The notes under the pieces are model-generated. The model searched no databases, was not told the DNA's origin, and was given only the letters and a program-made list of their open reading frames with translations. DNA of 64,000 nt, taken from NCBI GenBank assembly GCA_028015205.1, contig CM051521.1, positions 103,640,513 through 103,704,512 on the forward strand, read 5' to 3'. Source of the DNA: Mytilisepta virgata (taxonomy: Eukaryota > Mollusca > Bivalvia > Mytilida > Mytilidae). This document shows positions 25,268-38,400 of the stretch, piece after piece. How positions within the stretch are numbered: position 1 is the first letter of the stretch; the number at the start of each line of letters is the position of its first letter. The position numbers and the translations under genes were made by a program.

Positions 25268-26585
25268 TTTAGCTCACCTGTCCTAAAAGGACATGTGAGC
25301 TTTTGCCATCACTTGGCGTCCGTCGTCCGTCGGTCGCCCGTCTGTCGTCCATCCGTCGTCCGTCCGTTGTAAACTTTTTCAAAGATCTCCTCTGAAACCA
25401 CTGAACCAATTACAGATATACTTAGTCTGAATTATCCTTAGGGTATCTAGAATAAATTTTGTTTTATTTTCTTGTCCGTCGAAAAACATGGCCTCCGTGG
25501 CTAAAAATAGAACATAGGGGGTAAACTGCAGTTTTTGTCTTATATCTCAAAAACTCAAGCATTTAGAACAAAACTGACATGGGTAAAAATGTTCATCAGG
25601 TCTTCGTAAACTTTTAAAAATCAGTTTCAGCCAAACTAAAGCAGTTAGGGCAAAGCTGACAAGTGGTAAATTGTTTATGAGGTCAAGATCTACACGATAT
25701 GAAATTGTCAGACGAATCGGTCAACTCATTTTTGGGTTATTACCCCTGAATTGTTAAATTTAAGGCAATTATGCAGTTTTTGGTTATTAGCTTGAATATT
25801 ATTATAGATAAAGACAAACTGTATATACAGCAAAAATGTTTAGCAAAGTAAGATCTACAAATATATCAACTTGACCAAAATCGTCACTTGACCTCTTATA
25901 GGAGTTTTTGCCCTTGAAAGATTATTGAAGGATTTACTGTAATTTTTTCAGTCTATGAAGAAATAACCTCACGTGGTGCACACTAAATAACCCGCGTAGT
26001 GTGCACCATTTGCATTGAGGTTATTTCGAATAGACTGAAAACCACATTACTGTCAATGCTTATAATTTAATTCAAACGGTCGTGTTGACGTCTAAAACGT
26101 CGGGATTCCCTCTAATGACGTCATAGTATAAAAGAAAATTTAGTCTATGATATGATACACGAAAAAAATTTAACCAATCAAATAACGCGTTACATCCAGT
26201 ATTAAATTGTTTACATGTAAACAGAAAATAATGGTCTAACATTGTCACAGATATTTAGAGCATTACTTGAAATAAATTAAATGGTAGCTGGAGTGTCAAT
26301 GGTCAAGGTCATTGAAAAATTCCATAGCAACCGATGATAAAGTCCCTAGCAACCATATATATTTGGGTTAAGGACCTTAAAATTTACATGTACAAGTCAA
26401 AAAGAAAGGTCAAGGGTCAAGGTCATTGAAAAAGTCCATAGCATCCAATGAAAAAGTCCCTAGCAACCATATATATTTGGGTTCAGGACCCTTAAATATA
26501 CATGTTCAAATCAAAATGGAAGGTCTAGAGTCAATGCCATTGAAAAAGTCCATAGCAACCGATGAAAAGGTCCCTAGCAACCATG
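25268..26585 (-). repeat. CAGGTGAGCT-family repeat, inverted, 5' end missing
   Basis: It opens with AGCTCACCTGTCCTAAAAGG and TTTTGCCATCACTTGGCGTC, the reverse complement of the 3' end at 20970-21011. The interior matches 19268-21011 in reverse order. An insertion (about 25926-26212) interrupts it, and it ends abruptly at 26585. Confidence 0.75.
25926..26212. repeat. Foldback insertion with a palindromic CRE-like site
   Basis: TTTTCAGTCTAT...GAAATAACCTCACGTGGTGCACACTA near 25948 is mirrored by TAGTGTGCACCATTTGCATTGAGGTTATTTC...ATAGACTGAAAA near 26042. The comparison with the uninterrupted sequence at 20040-20075 brackets the insertion. TGACGTCA lies at about 26113. Confidence 0.6.
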
Positions 26586-27283
26586 ATCTTATCCGCCCAC
26601 TATAATTTACTGTATATCCGGTGGCACTTGAATTTTATTTAAATTTTGGGGGTAAATATGAAAATAATAGATTTTCGTAAACTTGGGACCGCAGCCTCTA
26701 GGAGACCAAGTAACGACGCTCATAACGGTTTGTATTTTCACACCTATTAACATTTTGTCGGAGGCACATTAAGGGTGTAAAATATACGGTATATGATAAT
26801 TAATATGTAGAAGTTTTTAAAACGTTTTAATGTTTATTTGGCATTTAAAATCAATAATTATTAATCATTTTAGAATAGCTGGGATGTAAAAAAAAGGTGT
26901 AATATAAATTGCCTGTTTTCTTTTGATGTTTTAATTCATTAATTTGCTTAAAACTATGATTTGGTGAATGAAACAACTCGAATGAAAGGCATAATTCATT
27001 ATTTGGGATGTGACGTTGTAACATTCTTGAGAAATAAGAACAAGAAATACAACTTGTATCAAAGGAGGAAAGTTTGTAGGGCTTTGCTATGGTATAATAT
27101 GCCTATCGTGATGTTATTCCATAGCTTAATATCCGCTCAATAATATCATATACCACGTTTTCTTATTGTAACATATTTAAATAAACTTGCGCAATAGATT
27201 TGCTCGAAAAAGCTTTATTATATGTGAAATATAGTGATTAAATCTTGAATATTAAACTTTGTTCAACATCTCTTTTTGGGCTC

Positions 27284-27960
27284 ATGATGAAGGTTGGTTG
27301 GTCGAAACGTAGGGATTTTATCTTTTACATATTATTGTTGTATTTATTTTTTATTATCACTTTTCCCCTTGGTTTATTTTCGACAGCTCAACGGTCCTTT
27401 GACATTTGTTGACTCGCTAAAAACTTTGTGTTTTATTTGGTGCCTGTGTCAATCATCGTTCTACTGCATGAGAGATCATTTTGTTTTTTACGGTGTTTGG
27501 AAAGGAATTAATTTTGAAGTACCACAGTTAATAATCTATCATCGTTGGAACTGCTCTTTTTCAGTAGATTAATAGAACTCGTATGGGAAAACTTTTAGAT
27601 CTGTTCTTATTTTCGTATGAATCGAAAGTTTATACAAGCGCTACTACTGAAGAAAGAGAAGACACTGACCAAGTCCTTTAATTTCAGTTTCTAATATAAT
27701 ACTTAATTCGGGGATAACCTACATCTTATCTTCACACAGTGACCACTGACAAATCCACATCTTCATACCTAGATTTGTACTTGTCCATAGACCATAAAGG
27801 GCGACTGAAATCAAAACTTTATGACAAACGTAATGATTATAACTTTCGGATTGTGAAGTTCCCTTCCCTTTTTAGTAACATATCGACGTCTCCAGTTTAG
27901 GGCGTTTTACATTTCACAGTTGATTGAAACTGTCCTGCGATACCAATGCCAATTTAATTC
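27284..27960 (+). pseudogene. Decayed reverse transcriptase C-terminal region
   Basis: The frames around 27590-27960 read DLFLFSYES, then SSYLDLYLSIDHKGRLKSKL, YDKRNDYNFRIVKFPSLFSN and FYISQLI. This is the region after the catalytic loop of an RT family common in invertebrates (consensus LYDKRDDFNF). The YIDD segment is deleted and there are stops and a frameshift. Upstream, GATGAAGG and GTCGAAACGT (27284-27308) resemble the core found in Penelope-type termini. Confidence 0.6.
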
Positions 27961-28375
27961 AGTTTAGTCAGTGCCAGTTTAATCCAGTTTACTCAGCGGT
28001 ATCAGAAAATAGATTGAAACCTATTAATTTCTTCTTAAATAGTTCGGTCGGAAATATATTGGTTGGCAGGCATGCTCATCTGATAAAATTCCTAAAGAGG
28101 ACCAACTATTACAAACAGGACCTTTCCACTGTGTTGGCATAACGTTTGGCAGAGGCTATGTCATCGAAAAATTCTTAAAGAGAACAACTGCTGCCATATT
28201 TTATTTATAGAAATGGCGTTAGATTAAAACGGACGGCAATGGAGGGCAATAACATACACCTAGAAATGAGAATTTTAAAGTTAAATAGGCATTACTTTTA
28301 AGAAATATAACTTTTTTTTAAAAATATAACACTGACATGAAATATAAACAAAATAAGCATTATGGCAGTTAAATT

Positions 28376-29286
28376 GGAGGTCCTCAGGAGCCCGTATCAC
28401 TCACCTGACAAACATATTAATTGATTTTACTTCAGCAACAGTTGACATATTGATCAACAATCTAGACACGATTTTGAAATGGGATCACCTTAGGAGAACG
28501 TCGTCACAGATTGGTAATTATTTCAGAGAATATTTTACATTTATTGCTGATTTTTCCTATTTCTTTTTGTAAAAGCATTTATTTGGTCTAATGTTCAGGC
28601 CTTGAGTAATAATTCTTGGTGAGAACCCCCTAAACAAAGGAGTAGGGGTGTTAAGGTCCTATGTTGAGTATTTTATATCAGCCAATCAGAAATAAGAACT
28701 TCCCATAGATGTTTCCTGTCAAGTTTCGTTACATTTGCCCAAGCAACTTCAGGAGATGATTTTTTTATATCAGCCAATCAGAAACAAGAACTGCCCATGG
28801 TGGCCATATTTGTAGTCGAATCGGGACAAAATGAGGTGACTTTGTATAGAACCTCCCATAGATGCTGCCTGTCAGGTTTCATTCCATTTGGCGAAGCAGT
28901 TCCAGAAAAAAATCTTTTTTAATCAATGAGAAACAAGAATTGCCCATGAAGGCCATATTTGTAGTCCGACTGGAACGAAATGAGGAAACTTTATAAAGGA
29001 CCCCCTATATATGCTTCCTGTCAAGTTTTGTTCCATTTGGTCTAGCAGTTTCAGAGGAGAAGATTTAGGAAAACTCAGCCAATCAGAAACAACAATTGCC
29101 CATGACGACCATGTTTGTTGTCCGATTGGGACGAAATGAGCAATCTTTATAAAGGACCTTACATAGATGCTTCCTGCCAAGTTTAATTCCATTTGACCCA
29201 GTGGTTTCAGAGAGGATGAAAATGTGAAAAGTTGTCGACGGACGCCTAGTGATGGCAAAAGCTCACATGGCCTTTGGCCAGGTCAG
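28376..29286 (+). repeat. CAGGTGAGCT-family repeat
   Basis: Starts GGAGGTCCTCAGGAGCC with ACTCACCTG; ends GCTCACATGGCCTTTGGCCA then GGTCAGCT and an A-run. The interior consists of four tandem modules with CAGCCAATCAGAAACAAGAA and TGCCCATGGTGGCC. Confidence 0.75.
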
Positions 29287-29665
29287 CTAAAAAAGTTTAC
29301 AAAGGTCTATCTTAAGTTCAAATAGTAGAAAAGGACAGAATTTGGTCAGATTCTTTAAAGGAAAAGAAAGATAGATTGATTTAAACAAAAAAACTTAAAT
29401 CAAAACTTTTTATTACTATATAAAAGATTATTATCTAACAATGCTTGACTTCTTGCTCAGTCACCATAAGAATATCAAGTTTGATGGGTGATTTTCACTG
29501 TTCTTTGCTAAGAATTTTTATCATTTGTTTCAATTCTATGGTAAACATGTAAAGAAAAAAATACAGGTAGAATCTAATTCAAGGCTTGCATATTCTACAA
29601 TATTCCATTCCAGTTTAGACCACATATAATTAATGTTTAGATTCTCAACTCTCCCATCCTCAAAC

Positions 29666-30352
29666 TAGAGGCTCAGAGGCTCGAGCCTGTATTGATCACC
29701 TGGCAGAAACAAGAATTACCCATGGTTGCCATGTTTGTCGCATAATCTGGACAAAATGAGAAAACTCTGTAAAAAGCTTCCCATAGATGTTTCCTGTCAA
29801 GTTTCGTTACATTTGGCCAAGCAACTTCAGAGGAGATGATTTTTTTTTATATCAGCCGATCAGAAACAAGAACTGCCCATGGTGGCCATATTTGTAGTCC
29901 AATCCGGACAAAATGATGTGACTTTGTATAGAACCTCCCACAGATGCTTCCGGTCAGGTTTCATTCCATTTGGCCAAGCAGTTCCAGAAAAAATTCTTTT
30001 TTAATCAATGAGAAACAAAAATTGCCCATGATGGCCATATTTGTAGCCCGATTGGGACGAAATGAGGAAACTTTGTAAAGAACCTTCTATATATGCTTCC
30101 TGTCAAGTTTAGTTCCATTTGGCCAAGCTGTTTTAGAGAAGATTTTTGAAAACTCGACCAATCAAAATCAACAATTGCCCATCGGGTCGAAAAGAGCAAA
30201 CTTTATTAAGGACCTTACATGGATGCTTCATGCCAAATTTAATTCCATTTGGCCCAGTGGTTTTAGAGAAGAAGATTAAAATGTGAAAAGTTAACGGATG
30301 ACGGACGCCAAGTGATGACAAAAGCACACATGGCCTTTGGCCAGGGAGCTAA
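29666..30352 (+). repeat. CAGGTGAGCT-family repeat, shorter version
   Basis: Same interior modules as 28376-29286 but fewer; start GAGGCTCAGAGGCTCGAGCC, end ACATGGCCTTTGGCCAGGG then AGCT and AAAA. The two copies are 380 bp apart and in the same orientation. Confidence 0.75.
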
Positions 30353-30356
30353 AACA

Positions 30357-32380
30357 TGGGAAGGGTGGACATAATTTATTATTCATATTTTGCAGTTACA
30401 GGGAAATGTATTCAAACAAAGAAAATTGGGCAAAGATATGAATTTAAATCTGGAACTTTTACAATGGCAATAAATTATTATTACCAAGGGAGTTCAGAGG
30501 TCACCCAGATAGGGATGAGAATCTAAATTTCATTTGCCTCAAATGACATTTGACATTTGTACTGTTTTTCCCACCTGATATTTCATCTTCTTTTCTTTCA
30601 TATTTCTTTTCCGTATGAAAATACCTCAAAATCATAGCCATCAACAAAATAATTTTATACCCAGTACACTGTACATTAAATATGAAAATTGAACACCTTG
30701 AAGATTCTGGGTGAAAAAAATGATGTCAAAACTCATAATTATATGTCGCAAACTTTGGATAAAAATATACATTAATATAGTTTCTAGGAGCAAACCTTTG
30801 AAATTAAACAAAAAGAATAATTTCTGAAATGGACATATTTTCATAACTTACATAAAAGTTGTTTGTGATCATCATGTTTTAACAATATTCCCAAGTCTTC
30901 TTAGAGTGTTATGTTACAAGTATGATGGCCGTACATGAACTTCATACATAAAAAAGGAAAAATTACCTTATCCTTGTTTTTATAAAATAATGGACTGTGC
31001 TATAAAAAGAATTAATATGATTGCTTTATAGTTTAAATTCAATAAGCGGATCTTGGCAAACAGGTTAAAAGATTAAAATGCTATACCAGAAGTCAAATAA
31101 AGATATACAATACACAACCTCTATTTAACAAAGATGGACAGTGAAAATTCCATTAAAAACACAATGAAATCACCATACATTAATATATAGATGTTTTGTA
31201 TGGTCAGAAAATTGACTTGCTGCCTTCCATATAATTTTTATTTAAAGTATGTCATGCCTTTATGGGGGCAATCAGTTAATATAAAATATACATTTTTTTT
31301 CATAACACTGAAAGACAGCATTACCTTTGTAATACACTAATGAAATGTGACAATGTAAATCTACCAGGTACACAGTAAACATGTATAGTGCAAAATAATT
31401 TGTAAAACCTAAAATCGATGGGTAGAATGAACATTTATATCCTCCTATTTATGATCATGGCTGGCACTGAAAGAAGAGAATTTCAGGGTATAAAAACAGA
31501 GTTCAGCAATTTTGTTAAAATTTTACATGTACATGCAGTGCAATGTAACAAAAATATTTCACTGCCAGTACTTGACAGTACCATTATATATATTTAGTAC
31601 ACTTACATGTATTTTTTATAGCAAATCTGATTATTATAAAGGCAAAGTTTTAAAGACCTATCTAAAAACACTACCAAACAATGTCATGAGAAATATGATA
31701 ATGAATGCTTTGGTAAGTTTATATAAACAATATGAATAAAAGATCATGTACATAAATGGAATCAATCAGACATTGTCAACTTTTATGGTAAATTTACTTA
31801 TATTCAGTAAAATTTCTTTTTAGAGGTACAAATATAATTTATTTACATAGGGTAGAAAGACCTAGGATACTTTTCAATTATTACTGTACCAAATAAATAT
31901 AGCAAATATATACATTATAATAATAAGTATTGGTCCTTGTTCAATTAGTGTACAACATGGAACTGAACATCCAACAACTGTACATACCTATAATGCTAAC
32001 AGTACAGCTGTAAGTACATCAATAATAAGAAAAATTCAATACTTTACCCAATTCCCTGCAAAAAGATTTAAGGTTGTATTTTGCTAAAAAGCAGGTTTGT
32101 TTTACAGATTGGGCTGTTACATTTTTTTTCAATATAAATTCTTCACACTATGAACTGGCACTATATCTGTACTAGCACTTAGAAATGAATGACAGGAGAA
32201 GTAAAGATAAGAAAGAAATTTACAATAGAATAAAATCTTCCCTGAAAACATTACACACATGTGCATGTATAAAATAGCATGTCATAATTATACAACTCTT
32301 TCTTTCAGTCTTAATTTCAGATATTAGTATACAATGAACGAGACAAACTTTATGGTGGTATCGGTATTGCACATAAATAT
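30357..32380 (-). other. CDK1 3' UTR and downstream flank
   Basis: AT-rich, with no exon or repeat that I recognise. The region next to the CDK1 stop should be transcribed as 3' UTR; candidate AATAAA signals on the minus strand are too frequent here to choose one. Confidence 0.4.
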
Positions 32381-32497
32381 CTATGTTGAGGTTATGCTAG
32401 AGGCTGGCAGAGCTGATTTATCTAAGTTAGCAAAGTATGTGTGATTCAGTGCTCTCTTTCCAGATATTCTCTGTGCTGGGTCATAAGTCAACATACT
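32381..32497 (-). CDS. CDK1: CDK1 coding exon 7 with stop
   Basis: A 117-bp coding part giving [20 protein letters not shown] then [18 protein letters not shown] and TAG. It matches the conserved DPAxRISGKxALxHxYF C-terminus. Acceptor TTGCAG. Confidence 0.95.
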   Translation of the reverse strand, partial: SMLTYDPAQRISGKRALNHTYFANLDKSALPASSITST

Positions 32498-35400
32498 CTG
32501 CAAAAATATAATTATCAATTATAATTAATTTGTACTGATTGAATTTGACTATTTCTTTTCTTTTAAATGTACAATGAATTGCTTTTGTATTTAAATGAAA
32601 ACACTAAATATATACATGTATAAGGTGTTTTAAGAACACATCATTTACATGTCTGTATGATTCACAAATTAAGTACCGGTACAAAACTCCTACAATGGAA
32701 ACTAGCACTGTCCTGAAAGGGACTAATACCCCCTGTAGCAACATGTCTGTTTTGAAGCCTACACAAAGTTCAAATCATCATATTTTTCAAACAACTAGCC
32801 CAAACAGAAAATCCTGATAATATGCATATCTCCATAATGTGATCTAACACTCCATAAAGTTTCATGAGAATCATGCAGGTAATATAGGAGGAGTTGCGGA
32901 CAACATATGGAACGTAGTTTTGTTAAAAAATGCCAAGGTCCAAACAGCCATATCTTTTACATATCTTGTCCAAACAGAAATACCTGACAATATGCACATC
33001 TCCATATAGTGATCTAACACTCTATTAAGTTTCATGAGAATCATGGAAGTCATGTAGGAGGAGTTGCGGACAATGTTATTTCGGACAGACAGACTGAAAC
33101 CTATATACCCCCCAAACTTTGTTTGTACAGGGTATAATAAATGACAAAAAGGTTACCGGTATACAAGGAGAATGCACATGTTAAGTATTTACACTTGATG
33201 TTTATATAGAGCGTATTCAACATAGCATGTGCATGAAATCTCTAGTCCATCCTTCTAATTAGCCTGTTACCTGCGCATAACATGTTGGGTTGAAAATTAA
33301 AGAAATATACTGATATCAGGAATAGGTCATCAGTTATTTTGTTTGCATTTACCTCCAAAATTTCGGCAGTTTCCCCCAGATTTTTCCAATTTGTCAAAAA
33401 ATGGCTTAAAATTATTCCCAACAAGATGTACAGTTTTCCCAATCGCTGAATCAGTGATAGTCCTGGTAGTAAATATACGTGGATTTTGTGTTTCTATTCG
33501 CAATGTTGTTATTTTTTATATCGTGAAAGTGCTTTTGAGATCCAGACTTATCAGAATCAATGTGGTGTTTGTAATGCCCATGGTTTGTCTTCTAAATGCA
33601 GGCAAGATATTGTCATTTTTCTCTGTTTCTTTTCCTTTCCTGAACATTTTCCTTCCGATTGAAAATGTAGCACAATTGAAGTAGACTACAAGAAGTTTCT
33701 GAGTAATGCGGTGTTCAAGGAGTGCTACTACTACTGCATGTGTATACCATCAAAGCATCATCAACTGCAGTAGTAGAGGGAAGCTTTTCCTTAATGTCTA
33801 ACTTACTAACAGTCAAAATTAAGGAATAGGATGACTCAACAGAACTTAGATGCAACAATGAGAATTCGTTCATTCAAGCATGTTCTAACGAATGACAACT
33901 TGAATGAACTTGCACATATGTGCAAGGGCTAAAAGGACAGGAGAATGGATCTTTAAAAAATATGAAAATTAAATTGATGAACTGTTATGACTTGTCTTGT
34001 TATCCATTATATTAACTTCAAATTCAAGTTTTAGTACAATTAATTCATCATTCCAAATTTCCCAATTTTCAAAAAGTGATGCATATTTCCCCAAAAAGAA
34101 GGGTGGGGGTAGTTTGGAAAAAAGCCAACAAAATCATCGACCTTTAGTTCAGGCTGATTAGGTAAGAGGGCAGAATTCTGGCAAATCTTTATTGTATAAC
34201 AAAGACAAATGCTTATAAAATGTACACTGTATAACATGTTAAAAATATATTAATCATAATAATTTAATTTTCAATGATTTTCTAATACTAAAATGAAGGT
34301 GAAACCATTTGAATAACTTATTTAGCTCAGGAATATTTATACTGCAGGCAGCCAACTAATACATTGGTTGTCAAAGTAAGTTATACTACTTCAACTCAAA
34401 CTATTTCTAATTAAAGTACTTTATGATTTTTGCAGAAAACCAAAATTACATTTTTTTTAATTCTGGACAATATCCTGTAACAAAACACAAAAACACCCAT
34501 TGCCTTTACACAAATAATGTATATTTCATACCTGTAGAAGATCTAATCCTGTATTGTCAAGTTGTTTTACTGACTGAGCTAATGAGTTAGTTTTCCATGA
34601 AGGGAAAGTTGGTTTGTAATCTGGCAGACTAGTCACTCCTGGCCAATCTTCTTCTGTTGGTGTAGTTAATGTTCTAGAAAGTTTTTAAAATTTGTCAAAC
34701 CAACATTCAATATAGTTCAAAATACACTCAATCTGTATTTATCGTGAGGCATTATTATATCAAAATTCTAGAGGATATATAATCAAAGCGGTAAGACATG
34801 CACTGGATATTTTCCAATTTCACCATTTCTATCATACATTTGGCACCCTATTTGTTTGTTTAAGATAATTGGGTTTAACGCCGTTTTCAGCACATTTTGG
34901 CCATTTCGCGGCAGCCAGTTTTTATTGTTGGAGGAAGCCGGAGTACCCAGAGAGAGCCACTGACCTTCGGTAGGAAAATTGGCAATCCTTGTCAATTAAG
35001 ATCGGAGTCGAACACACCCCGCCACAGGTGAGATTCGAACTTACAACCCCAGCGTTGACAGGCTAGTGATCAGTAGTAGTCATGACAAACTACCTAGACC
35101 ATTCGGCCACCGAGGCCCCCCACCCTATTTGTAATCTTAATTCTTTCACTTAAAGCAATGGCATAAAGGACTAGGTCCAACATATGGAAATTTTTGCAAA
35201 TTTGTAAAAAATATGAGGTATTTTCCTACAATATGTATATATATGTTTGCAATCTACATTGTATTTGCAAATTTTTAAAAGTGTGGACTTTTGGTGTTAC
35301 TTAAGGTCAGAGGTACAGTTATAAACCTTAACTGTTTCAACCTAGTAACCAACTACTAAAACGTAAAATTCAGTAGCCAAGAGAATTAAGCAGGTGCCCA

Positions 35401-38400
35401 GGTTAAATATATATGAATTCATTTAATGAAAATGAAAATAGTACATGAAACATTAAATTAATGACAATTTATGGTTCACAATTTAGTCTCTATTGTAGCA
35501 AATTGATTTGGCTCTGGGGAGTATATCTTGCTTCTCATATCTAGAAAGTAAAAAACATTCACCAGAATTTTCTTTAAAAAAAATTGGTTCTGAACAAATA
35601 ATCCTTTATGACTTAACAATTTGATAATTCAACAACTTAGACTGATATGGCAAAATTAGGGTTAATCAGTTGGGCATTAAAGTAACCACTGTAGGAGAGC
35701 GCTTCACTTCAGAAGTAAATAACGCTATACAGAAAAGTCAGATCACTACTGGGTTTTATTGGTCTAGATAGGGATCAAACTCTGGACAGTAGTTTACCTC
35801 GCTCTTTAACATCTAATGATATTAACCAATGTTGATCAATGTTTGGTGTTTTAATTCATTGTATTTCAGCATGTTAATTTCAAATATAGAACCAGAAATC
35901 TATGATTAGCCTTGTTACCACACTAATTTGGTGAGTGGCTGTGTAGCTGCCAAAGATGCACCCTTATGGTAATTAATATGATTGTAGGTCGCTTGGTATC
36001 AGAGAACTGAACTCTGATGTAAAACTTAACCTTAGTCAATAAAGCACAATAAGTAGGTCAGAGTGACGTAATTATGGTGGAAGGCTGTGCATCCTCACAC
36101 CAAGTAATGTGACTGTAGGTCCCTTGGTATCAAAGATCTGACCTCGGACGTAAAACTTGACGTAAGTCGATGAAGTGTGATAAAAGGTCAGAGTGACCTA
36201 TTTTTGGTGGGAGGCGTTTTACTACCTGAGATGCATCCTCACACCAAGTAATAAGTGTAAGTCCCTTGGTATTGGAGAACTGAACTCGGAAGTAAAACTT
36301 AACCTAAGTAAATGAAGCATGATAAGGTCAGTGACCTAATTTTGGTGGGAGGCAGTGTTACTCGCTGAGATCCACCTTCAAACCAAGAAATATGCTTGTA
36401 GGTCACTTTGTATGTTAAAACTGATTTGACATAGAACTTAAAAGCCAGTCAACCGTGTAATATGGGTGATGTGACCTTTATCTTATGTCACATGGTCAGT
36501 CTCTTCATCATGAACCTGCACACAAAAATATATGACCCCATGTCAACTAGGAACTGAGAATTGGCTGTGGATGCTAGGGGTAGCCCAAAAGTCCCCTCAA
36601 CTTTGTTGAGGCGAACTAACCAGATGTGTTGGAACAACACGAATGGCCCTGCCCGTAAAAGTCCAAATATACTATGCCCATAGTGGGTACCAGTAAGAAA
36701 CTGCAATTTCAACCACCTGGTGTGATATCAGGCGTCCAGATTCTCTTCATGTACATACGTGAGGGTCAAGAACATCAGTATGAGAAATGACCTACTTGCC
36801 ACCTGGGTTATTAAGAATAAAAATCTAGGGACCCAGGTCAACTTTTCAGTCGCCATGGGCAACTGGGTGAGTGCAAATTTCAATCACTGAGGTTTAATTA
36901 GGTCTTAAGGATGCTTGCTGGTCATGTTTTGAGTCTTTTTATCAGATTTTCGGAATCCTCGAGTTTTATCCATTTCTTAAACATAAAAATTTTTTCCCCA
37001 TGAACCCCCACTTTTTCTTTTATAATTCAATCATATATATCTTAAAATGGTATTTGACAAAATTTTATGAAATCCTTTTTATTTATTCATACATCTTTGA
37101 GAGACTAAGTTGTCAATGCACAGACAAGAAAGATCCAGAGAAAACCAATTTCCTGCAAATTTTCAAGGCCTTATAGCTCTAAAATGAGCACATGAACCTA
37201 TATTTTTTCTTGCTTATTTGTTTACTATTCATCTGTTCTCTCAAACTAAAACACCTATTTCAAATCCTATTTATTTTCTATTAGACCAGTGATCATCCTT
37301 AAAGTAGCTTCAGCAAACTGTGAAAATGGGCTTAAGGTATCCGGACCATAATAGATCATGATCGAAAATTGTATCTCTTTTGACCGTGAATGGCTAAACC
37401 AAACAATTTAAAGCTGGAATTTTATATTCATATTTTTCTCAAGTTGAAACACACTTTGTTGCTTATATGCAGAGTCTGTAAAAATAAGTTAGTTATATTG
37501 GCATTTCCGAAGTTTCCCGATAATTACCGAGGTCATTTCAATTGCGTTGTATGGAACATCCGGGAACTTTTGAATAATCACGTGGTCATTTATGGTCCGG
37601 ATACCTTAAATACCCAGGGTTCTCGCTAAGGTGCGTACATGCATCCCGGATGCGTCATCTTTAAACTTGTGCGTCCCTGGGACGCATGTAGATTTAACCA
37701 GCTGCGTCCGCAGACCATAATTTCCATTAAAAATTTTCTTGCCACCATTTTTGTTTTCATAAAGATAAACGGGGATGGGGAGGAAACGACAAAAAAGTAT
37801 GCTAGAAAATGGCGGCAATTGAAATTCTCACAATTTTTCATTTGCACAGTATTTTTTAGCATCAGGTAACAATATTTTGACCTCATTTAAAAATAGATTT
37901 GACTTATCTATGCACAAATGGAAATTTTGTCAATATTGATTACCGTAATAACCCTAATTATTGGACGGCCTAATTATTCGACAATTTTGAAAATTCAAGG
38001 AAAATTTTCGATCATTTCAAAATTGTCAAAGTTATGATCGTTGTTCTCAGGTGGTGACAGTCAGTAATTTTAACTTTTTAGGTAAGTTAATTACTTTCAG
38101 TCCTCATCGAGTGTTTATTTAGTCTTTCTAAACCATTTAAAATATCTATCTTAATAAATTTGATTGAAAGAAGACAGATTTTTAAGTAAATTTTATTGAA
38201 TTTTTCCTACCTGGAAGTTTACTTTTGAAAAGAAATCCGAAACGAGTAAGGAACAGAATTGCAAATTCGCGTTTCTCAGGGAAATAAATTTTAAAATTTT
38301 CAAATGAAATGAATAATGTTTTTACAAAACAAATCCTCTATCATTATTTATTAGACATTTAAATGTAATGGTTATAATATGTTCTAAAATGACAATGAGA

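Noticed and set aside
27284..27308. Active hammerhead ribozyme
   Set aside because: The essential first C of the CUGAUGA core is replaced and stem II is mostly G-U pairs.
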